Below are positions 23,595 through 25,800 of a stretch of DNA of 25,800 bases, in pieces. How positions within the stretch are numbered: the stretch's first letter is position 1; every line of letters begins with the position of its first letter. Source of the stretch: an uncultured Ruminococcus sp. Its GTDB lineage: Bacteria > Bacillota > Clostridia > Oscillospirales > Ruminococcaceae. Location of the stretch: contig UQAR01000025.1 in NCBI GenBank assembly GCA_900539095.1, forward strand, positions 1 to 25,800, given 5' to 3'. Both the position numbers and the translations under genes were made by a program. The notes under the pieces are model-generated. The model made no database searches and had not been told where the DNA came from. It worked only from the letters and a program-made list of their open reading frames with translations.

Positions 23595-23671
23595 GGTATA
23601 TTCCTCCAATTTTCTATTTCAACTTACACAGTCCTGCTCTCTGCTCATATGGGTCAAAGGCAGTCCACTGC

Positions 23672-24535
23672 TTACTTATTCTTTTTCTGCTCCAGCATTT
23701 CAATCAGGACTTTTTTTGCATAGCCAACTGTATACACATCGTCCTTGATATCTATGCCCATGGCTTTGAGCCTGTTTATAACTCTTGTAATCTGCGGCAC
23801 TGCAAGTCCCATTGACACAAGCTCTTCTGAACGGTGGAACACCTTCACGGTATCATCATAGCAAAACAGCTTTGACTCGTTCATGACAAGTATCTTTGAA
23901 ACGTTCTTTGCGATATCCTCCATAGAGTGGGATACCAGCAGCACTGTATTTTTCATCTGCTCATGATACTCTCTTATAAGACCAAGTATCTGCTCTCTGC
24001 CCTTAGGGTCAAGACCTGAGGCTGGCTCGTCAAGGATAAGCACTTTCGGATTCATTGCCATAACGCCTGCTATTGCCACACGCCTTTTCTGTCCGCCTGA
24101 AAGTTCAAAAGGCGACTTATCAAGTATCTCAGGGCTTAGCCCTACCATTCTTGCTGCCTCTTTCACATACTTATCTATCTGCTCTTCTTTGACGCCCATA
24201 TTCTTAGGACCAAAGGCGATATCCTTATAGCAAGTTTCTTCAAAAAGCTGATACTCAGGATACTGGAACACAAGTCCCACCTTGAATCTTATAGGGCGAA
24301 GTCTTGCTTTATCGTCCCACAATCTTTCGCCGTCTATATAGACGCTGCCGCTTGTAGGTTTCAGCAGGCCGTTGAAATGCTGGATAAGGGTAGACTTGCC
24401 TGAGCCTGTGTGTCCTATTATACCCACCATTTCTCCGTCATTTATCTCTATATTAACATTGTCTACGGCTGTTTTGCGAAAGGGTGTGCCCTCGCCGTAA
24501 ACATAAGTCAGGTTTTCCGTTTTTATTACTGCCAT
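23672..24535 (-). CDS. ecfA2: ECF transporter ATPase EcfA2
   Basis: 287-aa ATPase of the energy-coupling factor module. Walker A GHTGSGKST (41-49), Q-loop Q91, signature LSGGQ (145-149), Walker B LILDE (166-170) and H203 are intact. The EPASGLD form of the D-loop region is typical of EcfA2. It follows ecfA1 after 12 bp. With EcfA1 and EcfT it powers uptake of vitamins or metal ions through S-components; none is encoded in this window, as expected of a group II system. Confidence 0.95.
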   Translation of the reverse strand: MAVIKTENLTYVYGEGTPFRKTAVDNVNIEINDGEMVGIIGHTGSGKSTLIQHFNGLLKPTSGSVYIDGERLWDDKARLRPIRFKVGLVFQYPEYQLFEETCYKDIAFGPKNMGVKEEQIDKYVKEAARMVGLSPEILDKSPFELSGGQKRRVAIAGVMAMNPKVLILDEPASGLDPKGREQILGLIREYHEQMKNTVLLVSHSMEDIAKNVSKILVMNESKLFCYDDTVKVFHRSEELVSMGLAVPQITRVINRLKAMGIDIKDDVYTVGYAKKVLIEMLEQKKNK

Positions 24536-24547
24536 TGTTACTCTCCG

Positions 24548-25396
24548 TTATTTCAGCATTTCATACAGCTTTTGAACGCACTCGTCCTCGTCGATTATCT
24601 CTGTGGAGATATCATAGCCTGCCTTTTTAAGCTCCCAGCAAAGCTCTGTTACCTGCGGAACGTCAAGTCCCAGATTTTTCATTGTTTCCACATTTGAGAA
24701 TATCTTTTTCGGGACATTATCCATTATTACTTCGCCGCCGTCAATGACCACCACACGCTGTGCCTGTGCAGCCTCTTCCATATAGTGGGTGATAAGCACG
24801 ATAGTAACTCCCTGCTCGTTGAGCATTTTGACAGTTTTCATTACCTCGTCCCTGCCGTGAGGGTCAAGCATGGCGGTAGGCTCGTCAAGAAGTATACAGT
24901 CAGGTTTCATTGCGATTATGCCTGCGATAGCAACACGCTGTTTTTGTCCGCCTGAAAGTTTATGAGGTGCATGAAGTCTATATTCATACATACCGACGGT
25001 TTTAAGAGCCTCGTCAACACGTCTGCGTATCTCGCTAGGCTCGACGCCCATATTTTCAAGGGCGAAAGCCACGTCCTCCTCAACGATAGTTGCGACTATC
25101 TGGTTATCAGGGTTTTGGAACACCATGCCCACCTTTTCTCTTATAGGCAAAAGGTTATTTTCGTCCAAAGTGTCCATGCCGTTCACATAGACTGCCCCTG
25201 ACTCAGGGAGATTAATAGCGTTTATGCACTTTGCAAGTGTAGATTTGCCTGAGCCGTTATGACCCAGCACCGCCACGAACTCGCCTTTTTCTATGTTCAA
25301 ATTTATGCCCTTGAGCACCTCTGTTTTCACAGGCGGCTCTTCAAGCTCGTTCACATAGGAAAAATGCAAGTCCTTTATTTCAATAAAACTGCTCAT
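24548..25396 (-). CDS. ecfA1: ECF transporter ATPase EcfA1
   Basis: 282-aa ATPase, the first gene of the ecfA1-ecfA2-ecfT module. Walker A GHNGSGKST (45-53), Q-loop Q94, signature LSGGQ (147-151), Walker B ILLDE (168-172) and H204 are all intact, so both ATP sites of the heterodimer should be active, unlike the exporter pair at the other end of the window. DEPTAMLDPHGR is typical of EcfA1. The ATG has AAGGAT about 6 nt upstream. The repeat-protein gene ends only 24 bp before it on the same strand, so this gene may not be first in the transcript. Confidence 0.95.
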   Translation of the reverse strand: MSSFIEIKDLHFSYVNELEEPPVKTEVLKGINLNIEKGEFVAVLGHNGSGKSTLAKCINAINLPESGAVYVNGMDTLDENNLLPIREKVGMVFQNPDNQIVATIVEEDVAFALENMGVEPSEIRRRVDEALKTVGMYEYRLHAPHKLSGGQKQRVAIAGIIAMKPDCILLDEPTAMLDPHGRDEVMKTVKMLNEQGVTIVLITHYMEEAAQAQRVVVIDGGEVIMDNVPKKIFSNVETMKNLGLDVPQVTELCWELKKAGYDISTEIIDEDECVQKLYEMLK

Positions 25397-25420
25397 TTTA
25401 CTATCCTTACTAAATTCAGT

Positions 25421-25767
25421 TTATTCCTTATTTTCAGGCTGTTCGTTCTGTTCAGCCTTTCTTTCCTTATGCTTTTCGTAAACATTTTCAGCTTTGTCAA
25501 GTCCCTTATCAAGGAGCTTTTCAGCCTTATTCTTTACCTTTTTGCCCGTTTCGCTCTCGGCGATCTCATGGGCTTTTTCCTTGCCCTTTTCAAAGAGGTC
25601 TCCTGCCTTGCTTTTTATCTTCTGCCCTGTTTCGCTTTCGGCAGCCTCGTGGGCTTTCTCTTTACCCTTTTCAAACAGCTCTCCTGCTTTGCTCTTTATC
25701 TTCTGCCCCTTTTCACTTTCAGCAGCCTCGTGAGCTTTTTCTTTGCCCTTTTCAAGCATATTTCCTG
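25421..25767 (-). CDS. Tandem-repeat, Lys/Glu/Ala-rich helical protein (5' end cut by contig edge)
   Basis: C-terminal part, at least 112 aa, of an amphipathic protein made of 27-residue repeats: units at 25679-25759, 25598-25678 and 25517-25597 of the form LFEKGKEKAHEAAESETGQKIKSKAGE, then a diverged unit and a polar tail ending NEQPENKE. The pattern is like LEA or YtxH-type helical repeat proteins, which are linked to stress or desiccation in other bacteria; the role here is unknown. An ATG lies at 25759, but the codons before it read A-G-N and match the end of the repeat (A-G-E/D) at six identical bases, and the frame is open into the adapter, so the gene most likely continues beyond the contig. 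The AGGA of those codons could equally serve as a ribosome site for 25759. Confidence 0.7.
25517..25759. repeat. Three 81-bp tandem repeats
   Basis: Three consecutive 81-bp units within the helical repeat protein, differing at scattered positions, mostly in third codon bases. A tandem repeat of this size next to the contig end is a plausible reason why assembly stopped here. Confidence 0.8.
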
Positions 25768-25800
25768 CTGTCTCTTATACACATCTGACGCTGCCGACGA
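25768..25800 (-). other. Illumina Nextera adapter (artefact)
   Basis: The exact reverse complement of bases 17-49: Tn5 mosaic end (25768-25786) plus the read-1 primer site (25787-25800). Not genomic. Confidence 0.98.

Noticed and set aside
25517..25759. Regular tandem repeats considered as a CRISPR array
   Set aside because: 81-bp in-frame units with no spacers that encode a repeated helix; no cas genes nearby.
1..25800. 33-bp terminal inverted repeats with Tn5 mosaic ends, as if the contig were a transposon or linear element
   Set aside because: They are Nextera library adapters; the left one even carries P5 and index bases, and no transposase is encoded.

Overview
The window looks like a chromosomal contig from a Gram-positive anaerobe of the class Clostridia, most likely a Ruminococcus-like member of the Ruminococcaceae. 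This is inferred from gene content: a tyrS T-box leader, an EcfA1-EcfA2-EcfT-truA block, a ClpE-type unfoldase with an N-terminal zinc finger, a VTC/DUF4956/beta-helix lipoprotein set, AGGAGG ribosome sites, and TTGNNN-17-TATAAT promoters. I see no plasmid, phage, IS transposase, CRISPR array, rRNA or tRNA gene. Both ends carry Illumina Nextera adapter sequence (1-49 and 25768-25800), so the ends are library artefacts and the last gene is probably cut.

Layout. 50-3717: short palindromes, then a minus-strand heterodimeric ABC exporter (two half-transporters overlapping by 8 bp) with one degenerate ATP site. 3718-4301: a 98-bp MITE-like element, then a promoter and a tyrosine T-box leader driving tyrS (4302-5519). 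5721-9170: a plus-strand set of a VTC-domain protein, a DUF4956 membrane protein and a Cthe_2159-type (DUF4353) beta-helix lipoprotein. 9300-10337: gap on the minus strand, divergent from a PAS/HATPase sensor-kinase-like gene (10590-11672) whose expected phosphoacceptor His is Ile. 11820-16799: minus-strand glycolysis genes gpmI, tpiA and pgk, with two related DUF3592-like membrane proteins between tpiA and pgk. 16930-25396: a long compact minus-strand block, in transcription order ecfA1, ecfA2, ecfT, a 94-aa Sm-like protein, truA, a DUF5711-type protein, cvpA and clpE. 25421 to the end: part of a 27-residue tandem-repeat protein.

How the genes work together. gap, pgk, tpiA and gpmI cover lower glycolysis except enolase and pyruvate kinase. 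pgk, tpiA and gap each have their own near-consensus promoter, and gpmI follows tpiA after a terminator-like hairpin. EcfA1/A2/T form the energising module shared by vitamin and metal S-components that must be encoded elsewhere. The VTC, DUF4956 and lipoprotein genes probably act together at the cell surface, but their joint function is not established.

The items most worth a second look are the VTC/DUF4956/beta-helix set, the sensor kinase without its His, the 94-aa protein with two well-formed starts, the DUF3592 pair placed behind the pgk terminator, and the dispersed palindromes.
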